Shown here: piece after piece, positions 17,937-27,285 of the stretch
Numbering within the stretch: position 1 is the first letter of the stretch
Layout: each line of letters opens with the position of its first letter
From: Acidobacteriota bacterium
GTDB lineage: Bacteria; Acidobacteriota; Terriglobia; Bryobacterales; Bryobacteraceae
Assembly: GCA_025352795.1 (NCBI GenBank)
Contig: JANXSF010000137.1
Location: forward strand, 103,439-167,438
Direction: 5' to 3'
DNA length: 64,000 nt
Program-made: the position numbers and the translations under genes
The notes under the pieces: model-generated
Database searches by the model: none
The model's input: only the letters and a program-made list of their open reading frames with translations
What the model was told of the DNA's origin: nothing

Positions 17937-18926
17937 TTATTGGGTATATATGAGAGCGTTAGCTAGCGATTGTTCAAAACTGCAATCTTTGCCAAGGATG
18001 GATAACTCTTCATGCAACAAGGCTTCATCGGTACGCGGAGGCATCAACATTTGATGGTACATTCCATCGATTTCAACGGTCAGTCGTTCTGGATCGGTAG
18101 CGGTGACAGATGCCTGCCGAACACCGGCTGAGATGGCTACAGCCTGCAAGCCTTCGTTAAGGGTATCGGCGGCATTTACAAACTTCACCTTTGCTGCAGG
18201 AAGTCGCGATGCCAGCCAGGACGCCATATAACAAGCATCGGTGGCGATGTCTGAGCCTCTATGCGATAGCGTAACTTCATCAATGCTGGGGATCAATTCT
18301 CGCCAGGAATCCTGCTCAAAAACCTGGGCAATTGCTTCGCGCCAAATGGTGAGCCGAGCCCAATTCAAATCCTTCATGCGCCAGCCACTAGCGATCAATT
18401 CCTGAACGCGTTGCAGGGCGACGGTTGGCTCGGCAATTTGTGATGAGTCGATGATTACGGTGCGGGCCATGCGTAGCAGTGGATCAAATTCCCGTCGAAA
18501 GAGCAGGGAAGCGGTTTTCACCCAAAGCATAACGGGCAGATCGGGCACGCTGAGTCCGAGCACTGCTGAATAGACATCGGGAATGCGATCCATGGACGCA
18601 GAGATTTCAATTTGTTCGGAACAGAGTTGTTGGTGTTGGCCGTATGGCATCCAGCAACGGGCATAGACTCGCGAATCAAGAACGTCGATTACATCTGGTT
18701 GGAAACGTAAGGAGATTGCGCGGCCCGGATGTTGGCGCATTAATTCTGCGGCTGTTTCCGACGCCGATTCCGCATCTTCATCGCCTGCAGTGGCAATCAG
18801 CAAAGTCATGGAACAGGCGCGGATCACACCGTTGGAGGACTTTGCCGCATCTTCCTTACCCAGGTCTACCCAAAGGTTGGCCAGTTCCTTGAGGATTTGT
18901 TCCGGGTGAACAGCGGTGGTAGGCAT
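17937..18926 (-). CDS. opcA: Glucose-6-phosphate dehydrogenase assembly protein OpcA
   Basis: The 329-residue protein matches the OpcA family by length, neighbours and conserved blocks: CSMTLLIAT at the N-terminus, WMPYGQHQQLCSEQIEI, and LPVMLWVKTASL in the middle. OpcA activates or assembles Zwf in cyanobacteria and actinobacteria. The ATG at 18926 directly abuts the zwf stop codon with no intervening base, so translation is probably coupled. pgl follows after 7 bp. Confidence 0.85.
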   Translation of the reverse strand: MPTTAVHPEQILKELANLWVDLGKEDAAKSSNGVIRACSMTLLIATAGDEDAESASETAAELMRQHPGRAISLRFQPDVIDVLDSRVYARCWMPYGQHQQLCSEQIEISASMDRIPDVYSAVLGLSVPDLPVMLWVKTASLLFRREFDPLLRMARTVIIDSSQIAEPTVALQRVQELIASGWRMKDLNWARLTIWREAIAQVFEQDSWRELIPSIDEVTLSHRGSDIATDACYMASWLASRLPAAKVKFVNAADTLNEGLQAVAISAGVRQASVTATDPERLTVEIDGMYHQMLMPPRTDEALLHEELSILGKDCSFEQSLANALIYTQ

Positions 18927-20468
18927 TTAGGGAACCCTCCACGTATGTCCGCGCCGGGCCAGCATTTCATCGGATGTTTTGGGTCCCCAGGTGCCTGCGT
19001 CGTAATTGGGAAACACGTCGTCCTTACGGGCTGACCATTCGTTGAGGATGGGCTGCACCACTGACCACGATGCTTCCACCATGTCCTGGCGCGTATAGAG
19101 GGTTGCGTCGCCCAACATGGCGTCAAGCAGTAACGTTTCGTAAGCGGCTGGCGTTCGAACCCCAAAGCTTGATCCGTAATTGAAGTCCATGGAAACTGGG
19201 CGCAGAGTCATGCCTGCACCGGGTTGCTTTGATGAAAAGCGCAGTGAAATACCTTCTTCCGGTTGGATGCGCAGAACCAGAACATTGGGTCGCGCGGTTT
19301 CCACCTGCTCACCATCGGTAATGGTCTTGAACAAGGAATGGGGCACGGAATTAAAACGGATGGCGATGTCAGTAACGCGCTTGGGCATCCGTTTGCCGGT
19401 GCGAATATAGAACGGAACATCAGCCCAACGCCAATTCTCAACAAAGAATGTTGCAGCGGCAAAAGTGTCGGTCATAGAGGTTGGACTGACGTTAGCTTCC
19501 TGGCGAAATCCGGGAACGCTGGTGCCACCAATGCTGGCCGGACCATATTGGCCAGCCACTGTGTTCTGCATCACTTCTTCCGGCTTCCAAATACGAATGG
19601 ACCGCAGCAGCTTGGCCCGTTCATCACGCACCGCGCTGGATTCAAATACGGCACTGGGTTCCATGGTCACAGTGGCCATCACCTGCAATAGATGGTTTTG
19701 GATCATGTCGCGCAATGCGCCAGCTTCCTGATAGTAAGCACCGCGTCCTTCCACACCAATGGATTCGGCTGCGGTGATTTGAACGTGATTGATATAGTTG
19801 CGGTTCCAAAGCGGTTCAAAAATAGGATTGCCGAAACGGAACGCCAAAATGTTTTGAACCGTCTCTTTCCCTAAGTAATGATCAATGCGGTAAAGCTGTT
19901 GTTCTTCAAAATGTTGATGAAGGGCAACTTCCAATGCCTTGGCACTTTGCTGATCGTGCCCAAAAGGCTTTTCGATGATCAGTCTTCGCCAACCCTTATC
20001 CTGCTTGCTTAAACCTGCTTTGCCAAGACCTGCGGCTGCTGGGGCATATTGGCTGGGTTGGGTTGAAAGGTAGAACAAAACATTGCCGCCCGTACCTCGC
20101 TCTGTCCCGATGGCATCAAGGCGTTTGCCAAGTACTTCAAAGCTTGCGGCATCGCCAATGTCGCCGGATTCATAGTAAAGGCCGCGTGCAAATTCCTGCC
20201 ACAGTGTTTCATCAAAAGGGCTATTTTCCAAGAATTCCTGAACGGATTCGCGCATCTTCCCACGGAAATCATCGTCGGAAAGTTTGGTGCGTGAAACGCC
20301 AACAATTGCGAAACCGGGAGGCAGGCGCCTCTCATAAGCCAGCCGGTATAGCGCCGGAACCAGCTTTCGTTTAGTCAAATCTCCGTTGGCACCGAAGATT
20401 ACAATGATGCAGGGCTCTATGCGCCGCTCAAAGCGTTGGGGGTCAAGAAACGGGTTGTCACCGGGCAT
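18927..20468 (-). CDS. zwf: Glucose-6-phosphate 1-dehydrogenase
   Basis: Zwf oxidises glucose 6-phosphate to 6-phosphogluconolactone. I use the ATG at 20468 (514 aa, normal length); an ATG at 20486 is an alternative and the longer frame is unlikely. VIFGANGDLTKRKLVPALYRL binds NADP. RIDHYLGKETVQNILAFRFGN carries the catalytic His and substrate lysine, preceded by IIEKPFGHD. The C-terminal block includes PFYIRTGKRMPKRVTDIAI. It leads the zwf-opcA-pgl operon and is divergent from a receiver-like gene across 34 bp. Confidence 0.96.
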   Translation of the reverse strand: MPGDNPFLDPQRFERRIEPCIIVIFGANGDLTKRKLVPALYRLAYERRLPPGFAIVGVSRTKLSDDDFRGKMRESVQEFLENSPFDETLWQEFARGLYYESGDIGDAASFEVLGKRLDAIGTERGTGGNVLFYLSTQPSQYAPAAAGLGKAGLSKQDKGWRRLIIEKPFGHDQQSAKALEVALHQHFEEQQLYRIDHYLGKETVQNILAFRFGNPIFEPLWNRNYINHVQITAAESIGVEGRGAYYQEAGALRDMIQNHLLQVMATVTMEPSAVFESSAVRDERAKLLRSIRIWKPEEVMQNTVAGQYGPASIGGTSVPGFRQEANVSPTSMTDTFAAATFFVENWRWADVPFYIRTGKRMPKRVTDIAIRFNSVPHSLFKTITDGEQVETARPNVLVLRIQPEEGISLRFSSKQPGAGMTLRPVSMDFNYGSSFGVRTPAAYETLLLDAMLGDATLYTRQDMVEASWSVVQPILNEWSARKDDVFPNYDAGTWGPKTSDEMLARRGHTWRVP

Positions 20469-20502
20469 TCTTAATAAACATAGCATGCGATACTGATCGC
20501 AA

Positions 20503-20880
20503 ATGCCCAAAATCTTTGCCGCGCTCGACGATCTGTTTTTTCTAGTGAAGATCCAGGATGGTGCGAAGCACGCAGGGTTGGATCTGACACAGCTTTGCAA
20601 CGCTGAGTCTATTCGCGCCAGAGCCAATGAAAATCCAGATTGCTACTTGTTCGATTTAAACTGCGCCGCTACTAAGCCAATTGAAACGATCCAATGGCTA
20701 CGGTCTCAGTATCCCCAAGCCCGCATTCTCGGTTTTCATTCCCACGTGCAAGAAGAATTAAAACGTAAGGCGCTGGAGGCCGGTTGCGATCAGGTATTTG
20801 CCCGCTCGGCGATGTCCAGCAGGATGACTGAAATTCTTTCTTCATTCGGAAAAATTGCAACTGCGAGTGAAATCGACTAA
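20503..20880 (+). CDS. Degenerate receiver-like protein
   Basis: The 125-residue protein has the length and alternating helix/strand pattern of a CheY-like domain: MPKIFAALDDLFFLVKIQDGAK, CYLFDLNCAATKPIETIQWLRSQYP, ARILGFHSHVQEELKRKALEAGCDQVFARSAMS. The acidic pair that binds magnesium is not in its usual place after strand 1, and the conserved C-terminal Lys-Pro is replaced (RSAMS). Phosphorylation is therefore doubtful; it may act as a pseudo-receiver. It is transcribed divergently from zwf, and its last 39 bp overlap the 3' end of trpD on the other strand. Confidence 0.65.
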   Translation: MPKIFAALDDLFFLVKIQDGAKHAGLDLTQLCNAESIRARANENPDCYLFDLNCAATKPIETIQWLRSQYPQARILGFHSHVQEELKRKALEAGCDQVFARSAMSSRMTEILSSFGKIATASEID

Positions 20881-21876
20881 GGCTTGTAGCTTGTTTGCGG
20901 CCGCACCGGAATCAATGGATGCTTCGGCCATTTTGACACCTTCGCGCAAGTCCTTGGTTTTGCCTGCCACCACTAAAGCTGCCGCCGCGTTGGCTACTAC
21001 AATTTCACGACAGGGACCTTTTTCTCCTGCCAGAATGGCTCTGGCGATGGCCGTATTTTCCTCCAGACCGCTGCCTTTCAACGATGCCGGGTCGGCAAGG
21101 GGAAGTCCAAAATCAGAAGGGTGCCATTGCAATTGATCCACTTTGCCTGGCCTAACTTCAAACACCGTGGTGGAACCGGTGGTGGTGATTTCATCCAGTC
21201 CATCACTGCCGTGAACAACGAAGCCATGTTGCAGTCCCAATCGGCTGAGAGCGCCAGCCATTAACGCCGCAGCTTTCACGCTTGGCGCGCCGATCAATTG
21301 CGCAGTGGCACCAGCCGGATTGGCCAACGGTCCCAACAAATTGAACACGGTCCTCAATTTCAATTCACGCCTGGCTGGTTGGGCGTGGCGCATGGCTGGA
21401 TGCAATGCTGGGGCGAAGAGAAAACACATTCCAGTCTCCCGAATAGATTGAGCCATCTGTGTTGGTTCAATGGCGATATTTACACCCAACGCTTCCAATA
21501 AATCAGCGCTGCCAAACAAGGAACTGATGGATCTGTTGCCATGCTTCGCCACGCGGACCCCGGCACCTGCAACCACAAATGCAGTTACCGTAGATATGTT
21601 GAACGTATGGCTGCCATCGCCACCAGTGCCGCAGGTGTCAAGCAACGGTTCCCCTTGTTGGGGAACTTCTACGTGGACCACTCTATGGCGCATTTCCTTG
21701 GCGAATCCATACAATTCGTCAGCGGTTTCCCCTTTCATTTTGAGAGCAACAAGGAAAGCAGCAATGAGTGCGACGGACGCTTCACCGCTGAGAATAAACC
21801 TCATGGCGTGTTCGGCATCGTCTGAGGAAAGGTCCTCGCGCTGGATTACTCGTTCCAGGATGGGCAGAAGTGGCAT
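20842..21876 (-). CDS. trpD: Anthranilate phosphoribosyltransferase
   Basis: TrpD transfers phosphoribose from PRPP to anthranilate in tryptophan synthesis. The ATG at 21876 gives the usual 344 residues and start ([22 protein letters not shown]); an in-frame extension upstream crosses sucC and is rejected. [19 protein letters not shown] is the PRPP-binding glycine loop, and [23 protein letters not shown] and [13 protein letters not shown] are further family blocks. No other trp gene lies nearby. It is divergent from sucC across 21 bp, and its 3' end overlaps the receiver-like gene by 39 bp. Confidence 0.96.
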   Translation of the reverse strand: MPLLPILERVIQREDLSSDDAEHAMRFILSGEASVALIAAFLVALKMKGETADELYGFAKEMRHRVVHVEVPQQGEPLLDTCGTGGDGSHTFNISTVTAFVVAGAGVRVAKHGNRSISSLFGSADLLEALGVNIAIEPTQMAQSIRETGMCFLFAPALHPAMRHAQPARRELKLRTVFNLLGPLANPAGATAQLIGAPSVKAAALMAGALSRLGLQHGFVVHGSDGLDEITTTGSTTVFEVRPGKVDQLQWHPSDFGLPLADPASLKGSGLEENTAIARAILAGEKGPCREIVVANAAAALVVAGKTKDLREGVKMAEASIDSGAAANKLQALVDFTRSCNFSE

Positions 21877-21897
21877 GCTATCATTGCAGTTTACCCT

Positions 21898-23055
21898 ATG
21901 AAAATTCATGAGTATCAGGCGAAGGCCATCTTGGCCCGCTACGGGGTGCCTGTGCCCAAGAGCAAAGTGGCATTTTCCGTAGAAGAAGCTGAGGCTGCGG
22001 CCAAAGAACTTGGCGGGGTTACCGTCGTTAAAGCACAGATCCATGCAGGCGGACGCGGCAAGGGTGGTGGGGTTAAAGTGGCCAAGACTTTTGAAGAAGC
22101 CTCCATTGCCATCCACAGAATTTTGGGCATGCAATTGGTGACGCACCAGACTGGCCCAGAAGGGACCAAGGTGCATCGACTTCTGATTGAAGAAGGTTTG
22201 CCCATTGCTAAGGAACTTTATCTGGGCATCACGCTGGATCGGGTTCAAGGCAAAAACGTGTTCATGGCATCGAGTGAAGGCGGAATGGACATTGAAGAAG
22301 TTGCTGTGCACACTCCTGAAAAAATCCTGAAAGAGATCATTGAACCGGGCCTTGGCCTTTTGCCCTTTCAGGCTCGTAAGTTGGCTTTTGGAATTGGAAT
22401 TCCAGCGGCAAGCGTGAACGAAGCGGTGAAAGCGATGATCGCTTTGACCAAGGCTTACGACGACATTGACGCATCCCTTGCGGAAATTAATCCTTTCATC
22501 CTGCTAACTGACGGCCATGTGATGGCTCTTGACGCGAAGATCACCATTGATGACAACGCGCTGTTCCGTCATAAAGAGTTTGAAAGTTTGCGCGATTTGA
22601 ACGAAGAAGATCCGCTGGAAGTGGAAGCATCGAAGTTCGGATTGAACTACATCAAGCTGGACGGCAATATTGCGTGTATGGTGAATGGCGCCGGGTTGGC
22701 CATGGCCACCATGGACATCATCAAATACACTGGTGGAGAACCGGCAAACTTTCTCGATGTTGGCGGCGGTGCTAATGAAGAGCAGATTAAGAACGCATTC
22801 CGGATTCTGCTGTCAGACACTGCTGTGAATGCCGTATTGATTAATATTTTTGGTGGCATCTTACGTTGCGACATACTTGCTCGCGGGGTTGTGAATGCCG
22901 CGCGAGACCTGGGCATTCAAGTTCCAATCGTGATTCGCATGGAAGGAACCAATGTTGAGGAAGGGAAGAAAATCATTCTGGAATCCGGGTTCAATTTCGC
23001 CATTGCTGACGGCATGAAAGACGCGGCAGAGAAAATTGTGAGGGCCGCACAATGA
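21898..23055 (+). CDS. sucC: Succinate-CoA ligase (ADP-forming) beta subunit
   Basis: The 385-residue subunit has the ATP-grasp domain ([40 protein letters not shown]) and the C-terminal CoA-ligase domain with [31 protein letters not shown] and [16 protein letters not shown]. With SucD it makes succinate and ATP or GTP from succinyl-CoA in the TCA cycle. sucD starts inside its last codons (ATGA overlap, 4 bp), showing translational coupling. Confidence 0.98.
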   Translation: MKIHEYQAKAILARYGVPVPKSKVAFSVEEAEAAAKELGGVTVVKAQIHAGGRGKGGGVKVAKTFEEASIAIHRILGMQLVTHQTGPEGTKVHRLLIEEGLPIAKELYLGITLDRVQGKNVFMASSEGGMDIEEVAVHTPEKILKEIIEPGLGLLPFQARKLAFGIGIPAASVNEAVKAMIALTKAYDDIDASLAEINPFILLTDGHVMALDAKITIDDNALFRHKEFESLRDLNEEDPLEVEASKFGLNYIKLDGNIACMVNGAGLAMATMDIIKYTGGEPANFLDVGGGANEEQIKNAFRILLSDTAVNAVLINIFGGILRCDILARGVVNAARDLGIQVPIVIRMEGTNVEEGKKIILESGFNFAIADGMKDAAEKIVRAAQ

Positions 23056-23918
23056 GCGTACTTGTAAATAAAAACACTCGTCTGTTGGTGCAAGGGTTCA
23101 CTGGCAGTCAGGGCACGTTTCACGCCCAGCAATCCATTGCCTATGGCACCACAGTGGTGGGTGGAGTTACACCTGGCAAAGGTGGCCAAAAACATTTAGA
23201 TCTTCCCGTGTTTAACACCGTTTCCGATGCGGTGAAGGATACCGGAGCCAATGCCACGGTTATTTTTGTGCCGCCTCCCTTTGCTGCCGATTCCATTATG
23301 GAAGCAGCAGACGCGGGCATTGCGCTGATTGTCTGCATTACAGAAGGCATTCCTACGCGGGACATGATTGTGGTGCGGGAGTTCTTGAAATCCCGTAAAT
23401 CACGGCTGATTGGTCCCAACTGTCCGGGCATCATCACACCGGAAGAATGCCGTATTGGCATTATGCCAGGGCACATTCATAAGAAGGGTCCAGTGGGTGT
23501 TGTGTCGCGTTCGGGCACGCTCACTTACGAAGCTGTGGGACAGTTGACGAAGCTGGGCATTGGCCAATCTACCTGCATCGGCATTGGTGGCGATCCTATT
23601 ATTGGCACCACCCACATTGACGCAATCCAGTTGTTTAATGACGACCCTGATACCCACGCCATTGTGATGATTGGTGAGATTGGCGGTAACAATGAAGAGA
23701 TTGCCGCTGAGTGGATTAAGCACAATGTGAAGAAGCCGGTGATTGGTTTCATCGCTGGACAAACGGCGCCTCCGGGACGTCGTATGGGCCACGCTGGTGC
23801 CATCATTTCCGGTGGTAGCGGTAAGGCTGAAGACAAGATTAAGGCAATGGAAGATGCGGGCATTACTGTCTGCGCAACGCCAGCCGAAATTGGAGAAAAG
23901 GTTAAAAGCAGATTATGA
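23052..23918 (+). CDS. sucD: Succinate-CoA ligase alpha subunit
   Basis: The 288-residue subunit has the CoA-binding Rossmann fold ([35 protein letters not shown]) and the ligase domain. The phosphorylated histidine lies in [35 protein letters not shown] and [15 protein letters not shown] are family hallmarks. It overlaps sucC upstream and ndk downstream by 4 bp each (ATGA), so the three genes form a tight operon. Confidence 0.98.
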   Translation: MSVLVNKNTRLLVQGFTGSQGTFHAQQSIAYGTTVVGGVTPGKGGQKHLDLPVFNTVSDAVKDTGANATVIFVPPPFAADSIMEAADAGIALIVCITEGIPTRDMIVVREFLKSRKSRLIGPNCPGIITPEECRIGIMPGHIHKKGPVGVVSRSGTLTYEAVGQLTKLGIGQSTCIGIGGDPIIGTTHIDAIQLFNDDPDTHAIVMIGEIGGNNEEIAAEWIKHNVKKPVIGFIAGQTAPPGRRMGHAGAIISGGSGKAEDKIKAMEDAGITVCATPAEIGEKVKSRL

Positions 23919-24334
23919 GCTTGGAACGTACCTACGCAATGATTAAGCCGGACGCTGTGGCGGCTGGCAATTCTGGAAAAATAATTGACCTGATTGAGAA
24001 GAATGGCTTTCGCATTGTGGCCATGAAGAAGTTGCACATGACCCAGCAACAGGGCGAGTCATTTTACGGTGTCCATAAAGAACGTCCGTTCTTCAAGGGT
24101 TTGGTGACGTTTATGACTGAGGCCCCGATTGTGGCGCTGGTCATGGAACGCGAAGATGCTATCGCAAAGTGGCGTGAATTGATGGGCGCAACCAACCCGG
24201 CAAATGCTGCGGAAGGCACTGTGCGCAAGCTGTATGCGACAAGCATTGAACGCAACGCAGCCCATGGTTCAGACGCACCGGAAACGGCAGCGGACGAGAC
24301 CAGATTTTTCTTCAGCGCATCCGAACTCTTGTAA
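23915..24334 (+). CDS. ndk: Nucleoside-diphosphate kinase
   Basis: The 139-residue enzyme has the normal Ndk length and start ([20 protein letters not shown]). The phospho-histidine lies in [12 protein letters not shown], with FFSASELL at the end. It moves phosphate between nucleoside triphosphates and diphosphates. Co-translation with succinate-CoA ligase makes functional sense because the ligase's nucleotide product can be interchanged by Ndk. Confidence 0.97.
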   Translation: MSLERTYAMIKPDAVAAGNSGKIIDLIEKNGFRIVAMKKLHMTQQQGESFYGVHKERPFFKGLVTFMTEAPIVALVMEREDAIAKWRELMGATNPANAAEGTVRKLYATSIERNAAHGSDAPETAADETRFFFSASELL

Positions 24335-24659
24335 TTGCACAGGGGGAGTAGCCGCTGCTCTCCCTATTTCGTACTGGTCCTGTGCGATGGTTTGGACAGG
24401 GCAGTACTCCCACCATTGGCTATTGCGAAAACAGCTTGGGCGTCGTAAAAATAGATAATCCCTTGCTGATCACTATTTTTCAGTTCATTCGCAGTCTGGC
24501 TTCTTACTTATCTGGAACCGAGGATTCGGCCAGCTTTCCTTCAACAATAACCGGAGGGAAAGATCCTCATGTCCGTTCCCTTTGGAAATTAGCCACAGCG
24601 ATCAACCTGCGTGTCTACAAACCTTGTGCGACTATCCACAAACCCGGCCATGAACAAGC
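24335..24659. other. Intergenic region after ndk; weak terminator candidate
   Basis: This stretch lies between convergent genes. A 7-bp stem with one G-T pair (24342-24348 with 24358-24364) may end the sucC-sucD-ndk transcript, but the following TATTTC is a poor T tract. A plus-strand open frame at 24382-24663 has no ribosome-binding site or recognisable content. I see nothing else. Confidence 0.4.
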
Positions 24660-26981
24660 CTAATAGATCAAATACTTCCGTCTGATCTCCAAAAAGGGTT
24701 TTAACTGATCGTCAATCCGGTCAAAAATCAATCGTGCATCCTCCCCTTTTTGAATCGCATCAACCACTGCCTTGTTGCCGATCAGCTTTGCATTGGCCTT
24801 CCAATCCATCTTGCCAGGGTGCAGCTTTTCATAAGCAACTGCTAATTCCAGCCCCAGCCTTACCGAACGGAATTGCTCGCGATCGGTAATCATAAATCGC
24901 AACCCTTGAATGCGCTGACCCTTGAAGTTTGATTCCACAGGCAGCAACCATGTGGGATAAACACGCACTCCGGGAATCTTCCGCTGATTCAGATACTGTG
25001 CCACCGCTTTTACATTCATCCAATCGGCACCGACTTGTTCGAACGGCGCATCGGTCCCTCGACCCACTGAATAATTCTTTGAATATTCAATCATGCCCAA
25101 GCCAGGATAAAGCAGCGCCGCGTTCAGTGATCGCATGTTCGGCGAAGGATTTGTCCAGGGCAAATTTGTGGAATCGAACCAGTCACCGCGCTGCCAACCT
25201 TTCATGGGAATCACCCGCAAGTCCACGCCTATTTTCCGTTCTCCATTGAACAGGCGAGCAAGTTCCCCAAGCGTCATAGCGTGGCGTAAAGGCAGCACGT
25301 GTGCAGCTACAAAACTCTCTGAGCCCGAATCTAACATGGGCCCTTCCACGTGGACACCGTCAATGGGATTGGGGCGGTCAAAAACGTAAAAAGGAATCTT
25401 ATGCTTGGCCGCTTCTTCCATTGCATAGAGCATGGTGGCGGGGTAGGTATAGAAGCGCGTGCCAATGTCCTGAATGTCGAATAACAAGGCATCCAGGCCC
25501 TTTAGCATTTGCGCTGAAGGTCTGCGATCTTTGTCTGCATACAAACTCCAAACTTTTAGGCCAGTCTTTTCATCGTTGCTATGCCCGATATTTTCATGAT
25601 CCTCTTTACCGAAAATTCCATGCTCTGGAGCCAGCAGCGACACCAGTTGGACACCGGCCTTCAACATCACGTCAACATTGCGCTCACCATCTTTATTTAA
25701 CCCGGTTTGATTGGTGATGAGGCCCACTTTCTTGCCCTTCAACATCTGAAATCCCTGAGCTTCGGCCACATCCAAACCAGTCTCCACAGATCCACTGCGA
25801 GCGACCGCGCGGCGCACACCGGCACCAGCTATGGTTTCGTTGTAACCGGACAGGATCACCCCTTGCGCATCCATCCCGACATTGGCTGCGACGATGGTTG
25901 CGATCTTGGCGCGCAAGGCGGTAGTGGCTGGCCGACGGTGTGGATGCACGCTGTTCGATAGCAGGATTACATAGGTCTTTGTTGACGGATCCATCCACAT
26001 GGACGTTCCCGTAAAGCCAGTGTGACCGAACGATCCGATAGGGAAAAACTCGCCACGATTGGCAGAAAATGGACTGTCGATATCCGGGCCGAGTCCCCGT
26101 AGAATCGGTTGATCGGCAGGGGTGGCGGGTTCGGTAAATTTGCGAACGGTCAACGGACTCAGCACACGTTTGCCATCCAGCACGCCCCCATTTAATAGCA
26201 TTTGCGCGAATTTGGATAAATCGCGAGCAGTGGAAAACAGTCCAGCATGACCGGCAATGCCTCCCATGAACTTAGTAGTCTCGTCATGTACGATTCCTCG
26301 CAACGGGCCAGCGTCGCCAGGATAATGCTCCGTGGGCGCAATGCGATTGCGTAGCTCCAAGGGCGGTTGATACATGGTCTCTTTCATGCCCAGCGGTTCG
26401 TAGATATTCTTTCTAGCGAATTCAGGCAGCGGCTTCCCAGAAACAACCCGAACAATCTCACCAAGCAGAATGTAATTGATGTCACTGTAAATGAATCGTT
26501 CCCCAGGTGCGGCAATCGGCTTATCAACGAAAGCCTTTTGAATGCCGGTTTCATAGCCCTTCCAGACAGGTTTCAGATCCAGGTCTGGCCGAAGTCCGGA
26601 AAAATGAGTTAGCAACAAACGGACAGTGATATCGCTTTTCCCGTTCTGGAATTTGGGCAAGTAGGCAGTCACTTTGTCGTTCAAGCGGACCTTGCCTTGC
26701 TCCACTAACTTCATCATGGAAACGGAAGTAGAAACAACTTTCGTCAGGGATGCACAATCGAAAATAGTGTCCAGCGTCATGGCTTCTTGTTGAGGAACCA
26801 GCGCTCTGTTGCCATAGGCTTTCTCATACAGAATGCGGTCTTGTTGACCGATCAACAGCACCGCGCCAGGAAGTGCATCGCGACTAACAGCGTCTTCAAT
26901 CAAGCGATCAATTTCAGCGGCATTATAGGACTGCGACCAGACCGCAGATGCGGCCATCATAGTTACAAGAATAAATTTCAT
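24660..26981 (-). CDS. Fusion of beta-lactamase-type serine hydrolase and DUF1343 (NamZ-like muramidase)
   Basis: The 773-residue exported protein (signal peptide MKFILVTMMAASAVWSQ) has two enzymes in one chain. Residues about 20-375 are a serine beta-lactamase/penicillin-binding fold with the SxxK motif at 78-81 (SLTK) and YSDINY at 165-170, in the usual second-motif place. From about residue 405, GLITNQTGLNKDGERNVDVML, LLAPEHGIFG, LLFDIQDIGTRFYTYPATM and FDRPNPIDG are the DUF1343 family, whose member NamZ is an exo-N-acetylmuramidase. Together they suggest periplasmic processing of peptidoglycan fragments. Its start overlaps the pterin dehydratase stop by 4 bp. Confidence 0.9.
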   Translation of the reverse strand: MKFILVTMMAASAVWSQSYNAAEIDRLIEDAVSRDALPGAVLLIGQQDRILYEKAYGNRALVPQQEAMTLDTIFDCASLTKVVSTSVSMMKLVEQGKVRLNDKVTAYLPKFQNGKSDITVRLLLTHFSGLRPDLDLKPVWKGYETGIQKAFVDKPIAAPGERFIYSDINYILLGEIVRVVSGKPLPEFARKNIYEPLGMKETMYQPPLELRNRIAPTEHYPGDAGPLRGIVHDETTKFMGGIAGHAGLFSTARDLSKFAQMLLNGGVLDGKRVLSPLTVRKFTEPATPADQPILRGLGPDIDSPFSANRGEFFPIGSFGHTGFTGTSMWMDPSTKTYVILLSNSVHPHRRPATTALRAKIATIVAANVGMDAQGVILSGYNETIAGAGVRRAVARSGSVETGLDVAEAQGFQMLKGKKVGLITNQTGLNKDGERNVDVMLKAGVQLVSLLAPEHGIFGKEDHENIGHSNDEKTGLKVWSLYADKDRRPSAQMLKGLDALLFDIQDIGTRFYTYPATMLYAMEEAAKHKIPFYVFDRPNPIDGVHVEGPMLDSGSESFVAAHVLPLRHAMTLGELARLFNGERKIGVDLRVIPMKGWQRGDWFDSTNLPWTNPSPNMRSLNAALLYPGLGMIEYSKNYSVGRGTDAPFEQVGADWMNVKAVAQYLNQRKIPGVRVYPTWLLPVESNFKGQRIQGLRFMITDREQFRSVRLGLELAVAYEKLHPGKMDWKANAKLIGNKAVVDAIQKGEDARLIFDRIDDQLKPFLEIRRKYLIY

Positions 26982-27268
26982 GCCAGTTTGTTTGCCAATC
27001 CTTCCATGGCCAAGGCCAGGTCAATATCTTTTTGAGTGATCCCGCCCGCATCATGCGTCGTCAAATCGACAGTGACTTTGTTATAGACATTGAACCATTC
27101 CGGATGATGGTTTTGCTTTTCAATTCCAATAGCCGCAGCGGTCATGAATGCGAATGCGTGGATGAAGTCGGGAAATACATAGTCGCGATGAAGTTTGCCT
27201 TGGACTACGGTCCAGCGAGGCAGTGCAGTCAGTGCGGCTGAAATAATTGCTTCAGGAAGTTTGGGCAT
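26978..27268 (-). CDS. 4a-hydroxytetrahydrobiopterin dehydratase (pterin-4a-carbinolamine dehydratase)
   Basis: The ATG at 27268 gives 96 residues, the usual size; the longer frame crosses the divergent gene and is rejected. PRWTVVQGKLHRDYVFPDFIHAFAFM and EKQNHHPEWFNVYNKVTVDLTTHDAGGIT contain the catalytic histidines and the family signature. It dehydrates the carbinolamine formed by aromatic amino-acid hydroxylases, though none is in the window. Its stop overlaps the start of the serine hydrolase/NamZ fusion (ATGA), an unexpected partner. It is divergent from the MEMO gene across 17 bp. Confidence 0.93.
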   Translation of the reverse strand: MPKLPEAIISAALTALPRWTVVQGKLHRDYVFPDFIHAFAFMTAAAIGIEKQNHHPEWFNVYNKVTVDLTTHDAGGITQKDIDLALAMEGLANKLA

Positions 27269-27285
27269 ACAGTTATCATAGAGCG

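Noticed and set aside
21877..22311. In-frame 145-codon extension of trpD
   Set aside because: It runs antisense through sucC; the canonical TrpD start is at 21876.
24382..24663. 93-codon plus-strand open frame after ndk
   Set aside because: No ribosome-binding site, no recognisable domain, and it runs into the antisense of the serine hydrolase fusion.
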